Shown: in pieces, positions 61,938 through 64,000 of the stretch
Position numbering within the stretch: position 1 is the stretch's first letter
Layout of the letters: each line of letters starts with the position of its first letter
Source: Lineus longissimus
Lineage: Eukaryota; Nemertea; Pilidiophora; Heteronemertea; Lineidae
Assembly: GCF_910592395.1 (NCBI RefSeq)
Contig: NC_088311.1
Coordinates: forward strand, 19,718,501 to 19,782,500
Length of the DNA stretch: 64,000 nt
Direction: 5' to 3'
Program-made: the position numbers and the translations under genes
The notes under the pieces: model-generated
What the model was told of the DNA's origin: nothing
Database searches by the model: none
What the model saw: only the letters and a program-made list of their open reading frames with translations

Positions 61938-64000
61938 ACGACGGACGCCACGGTATGGGATAAGCTCACCTCTGCTAAGAGGTGAGCTAAAAAGGGTAAA
62001 AAAAAAGTTCAGCTCATTTGACCTACCTTTGTCGGCGACCTTGGTGTTGTAGCTGCATTGACTTGTTTAGGACGAGTTCCCTTCTGATTATTCTCTTCAG
62101 AATCTGACTGGCTGGCCTTCCTGATTCTCCTTTCTCTCCTGAAGTACAATCAGGCAGGTGAACAGTCAGGCAAAGAGCCCCAGTCAGGGTACTGTAGCCC
62201 GATCGGGCTACCTCACTCTTCACACCCATTGAAACTGGTGGATCCACTTGAAGGACCAGCCCATTCGGTCTGACAGGGCCTTACTTAGCGAGAGTGCAGG
62301 GGGCAACTGCCCCAACCAGCAGACATCTCCAAAAATGTGTTTTTCATGTAGATTTGGCCCCTCTTGGGACAAAAGGGGAAATTCTACCCCCCAGAGAGCC
62401 TACTTCACCAGACGACCAAAAGGTTACAGACCTGTCTGACACAAGGCTGAAGTTGAGCTGTCAATGAGCATGAGAATTTTGTCAGCTGTGACATCAAACA
62501 TCATTTCTGTGGTGTAACCATGAGAACACAAACTTTCTAAATGATTCACGAAAACATACCTTTTGGCTTCGTTCTTCTCCGCCTGAGCTCTCTTTTCCTC
62601 ATCGCTAAGTCGATTGAAGTCAATATGCAAGAGATTGTGGCCAAATCGTTCGTATTCTCGCCAAGCTTGGAACTCCTTCAGCAGATCATCCTGCATTTGG
62701 TGCGCGACCTGGTTCATCGGCTCAAAAGGTGGCGCCACTAACACCGGCACTCTGTCGTATTCAATGTGTAACAGAGGCATTCCGAATGGGTTCAAGTCAT
62801 CTTTGACTGGCGCTTCATTACGAGTTGGCACGTTATAACGGTTCACAAAGTTTGGAATATTTTCGTAAGTACCACTTCCCCGTATTTGAGAATCTTCCCC
62901 CCACGCATGTTTTGACTGGAACGGAATATTTGGCAGTTTTATAGGTTCCGGATTCCTAGCACTTTGTGCACTACTCATAAATGGGTTATGATGTTGTTGG
63001 TTGTTATCCAATTGAAGTAAAGGCATCCTTGATTCAGTGTCCTGCAATGGGCCTCCATTTGCTCCTTGGTGGCTCGGGTGAGGGTTGTTCAGAATAGGGG
63101 ATGTATTCACTGACAAAAAGTTCAACTCGTGCAAAGCAGAGGGTATCACTGGTGGGTCCTGCCTTTGTCTCCTTTTTGCACGCCGCAACCGAGTCTTATC
63201 ATCTGGCATATCGAAAGCAACTCTGCGCTCAGACTCCCTACTACCGGACGACTCCGGGTTTGTTCCTGTCGACCGGACCTTCTTCTTCCCCTGGGCAGAG
63301 TTACTACTTCTGTGTGCTTTATCCTGCTGGGCATTTTCCGAATCTGCAGTTTCCGTAACGAGACTCCCAGTTGACACATCGAAGTCTGTTGCGTCATAAA
63401 CCAGATCGGCATCATTCTGGTAGTGCCGTTTTTCTTTAACTGGGGTGTTAGTACCAGCTGACGCATGCCCCGCCTCCTTTAAAGTCAGCGTAGTCTGCGT
63501 GGCAGCAGTCTGAGGAATCAGGGGGTTGTATCTGTTGTTTGACGCACCATACTCTGGGTTGCCATACGCTGCAGGCTGGAGTGCGGCCATATTGGTTCCA
63601 TCTCCATCCACCGCACCCAACATGGCAAGGACACTGCGATGCTGAATCTGAAAGCAAAGAGATTGAAATGAGTTGACTGCAATAAGGTTTGGGTTTACAG
63701 TCTGTCATTACTGCGGTAGAGGTGTCATCAGACTTAACGCTTTAATTTCTACCCAGTACCAACAATGGGCTTTGAAACCCAGGACCTCTTGACCACAAGT
63801 TGAGTGTCTGAGCCAAGAGTCCACAACGGCTCCTTCAAAGGAAGAAGACTACTATTAGGCTAGAAAAGTTAGTGGTGAATACTGATCTGAGTTTTTTTAA
63901 CACTCAGTACAACATTAATACATACCTCTACGATTCTTCGCAGTTCAGACCTAATGACCCCAGACAAGTGTTGTCCGAGGTCCTGCATGTTTGCCGTTGG
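52638..64000 (-). CDS. CPLANE1: Probable CPLANE1 (JBTS17)-like ciliary protein, C-terminal part, runs off the right edge
   Basis: Twenty-three minus-strand exons give about 1,431 residues to a TAA: >64000-63926, 63647-62560, 62138-62027, 60637-60511, 60287-60135, 59909-59779, 59595-59421, 59141-59030, 58594-58447, 58266-58186, 57558-57349, 57022-56967, 56782-56624, 56346-56112, 55994-55803, 55619-55450, 55141-55000, 54737-54539, 54269-54141, 54000-53887, 53636-53502, 53319-53138, 52808-52638. All are GT-AG and in phase. The protein is largely disordered and charged. A helical start (MQDLGQHLSGVIRSELRR) is followed by a 1,088-base exon containing MPLLHIEYDRV and NLLHIDFNRLSDEEKRAQ. Then come LRISGLSGVSDIIGEYVAKG, a coiled coil (EWMAKKRVERLQEYKDKR), three TYxExL-type motifs in successive exons, and an end reading GSIMSVIDWDAVDQLIADV. 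No enzyme motif is seen. The assignment to CPLANE1 (large protein of the CPLANE complex, ciliogenesis and planar polarity) rests on recalled C-terminal character and is moderate; the exon model itself is strong. Confidence -1.
52978..53125. repeat. Tandem repeat, about 26-bp unit, in the last intron of the CPLANE1-like gene
   Basis: Five to six degenerate copies of GTGTGGTGGGACTGTTCCCT followed by GTTACA; some units read ACTGTAC(T)CGTTACA. It ends about 13 bases before the donor of the 53138 exon (minus sense), so it begins almost directly after that exon. Confidence -1.
55308..55371. repeat. Perfect inverted repeat, 31-base arms, 2-base loop
   Basis: The left arm 55308-55338 (TTTGATACAGTCATGTCAAA then AACGACTCATT) and right arm 55341-55371 are exact reverse complements with TT between them. 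It lies in an intron of the CPLANE1-like gene. A perfect palindrome of this length is unstable in DNA, which suggests a very recent origin. Confidence -1.
59988..60110 (+). mobile_element. tRNA-derived SINE in a CPLANE1-like intron
   Basis: GCCTCATAGCCTAGTGGTTA (A-box-like) then GGGGAGAACCCAGGATTGC; the head is shared with the minus-strand SINE at 18889-19030. Opposite orientation to the host gene. It ends within 30 bases of the next exon's donor (60135). Confidence -1.
60369..60543. repeat. 59-bp tandem triplication that includes an exon end and donor site
   Basis: Three units start TCAAGAAGTT at 60369, 60426 and 60485. In the third, the part 60511-60543 is the end of a coding exon (minus strand: ATGGATATGCTTTATCAAAA then G|GTAAAAAC). 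The two outer copies carry near-identical exon-end sequence, and the middle one an intact decoy donor (CAAAAGGTAAAAAC at about 60443-60456). The intron thus starts with two copies of its own upstream exon boundary. Confidence -1.
60858..61994 (-). repeat. 302-bp-unit repeat, copy D
   Basis: Begins GAAATGGCCAGGGCCATTGT, GCTCACC and ends (GAC)n GGACGCCACGGTATGGGATA, AGAGGTGAGCTAAAA. It is nearly identical to copy C, with a longer (GAC)n tract (61897-61945). It lies in an intron of the CPLANE1-like gene, 33 bases before the acceptor-side exon at 62027, without the palindromic arms that surround copy C. Confidence -1.

Noticed and set aside
61721-61985. Arginine-run frames over the (GAC)n tract
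   Set aside because: Microsatellite translation inside repeat copy D; the same frame in copy C has a different length.

Overview
This is eukaryotic nuclear DNA from an animal, probably a non-vertebrate bilaterian (a spiralian or similar marine invertebrate; the phylum cannot be fixed from sequence alone). All recognisable genes are intron-rich with GT-AG junctions, the background is AT-rich, and introns and intergenic DNA are full of short non-autonomous transposons, tRNA-derived SINEs, palindromic elements and tandem repeats. I saw no prokaryotic-type operons, CRISPR arrays, rRNA operons or intact tRNA genes.

Layout: (1) 1-10.7 kb, plus strand: the last 14 exons of a laminin alpha chain (LG2 to LG5 and stop), preceded by two decayed copies of its first visible exon. 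(2) 15.8-17.2 kb, plus: a small secreted or anchored Ly-6/uPAR three-finger protein. (3) 18.65-20.15 kb, minus: a complete two-exon TCF21/musculin-type bHLH factor. (4) 22-30 kb: repeat-rich DNA with a Foldback-like element whose arms are a minisatellite, a single-exon YqaJ-type nuclease ORF, and a palindromic element carrying a nested second repeat. (5) 30.5-36.4 kb, minus: complete SPTLC1 (12 exons), head-to-head with (6) 37.4-40.5 kb, plus: complete CCDC24 (9 exons). (7) 45.2-47.9 kb, minus: complete SARAF (7 exons), head-to-head with (8) 48.7-50.1 kb, plus: complete NDUFA11 (4 exons). (9) 52.6-64.0 kb, minus: the 3' part (23 exons, about 1,431 residues) of a large protein, probably CPLANE1 (Joubert syndrome 17 type), running off the right edge.

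The genes are mostly housekeeping or developmental and share no pathway: basement membrane (laminin), mesoderm/muscle transcription (TCF21-like), sphingolipid synthesis (SPTLC1), ER calcium-entry control (SARAF), respiratory complex I (NDUFA11) and cilium biology (CPLANE1-like). Two close divergent pairs (SPTLC1/CCDC24, 942 bp between start codons; SARAF/NDUFA11, 762 bp) may share promoters. Exon models were built by hand: each junction was checked for GT/AG and for reading-frame continuity, and every model closes in frame.

I did not find a clear undescribed gene system. The most unusual signals are in the repeats: a minisatellite-armed foldback element with a 10-bp flanking duplication, a family built of 302-bp units in four large copies (two nearly identical, one sitting inside a palindromic element), and small duplications that copied real splice sites in the laminin and CPLANE1-like genes.
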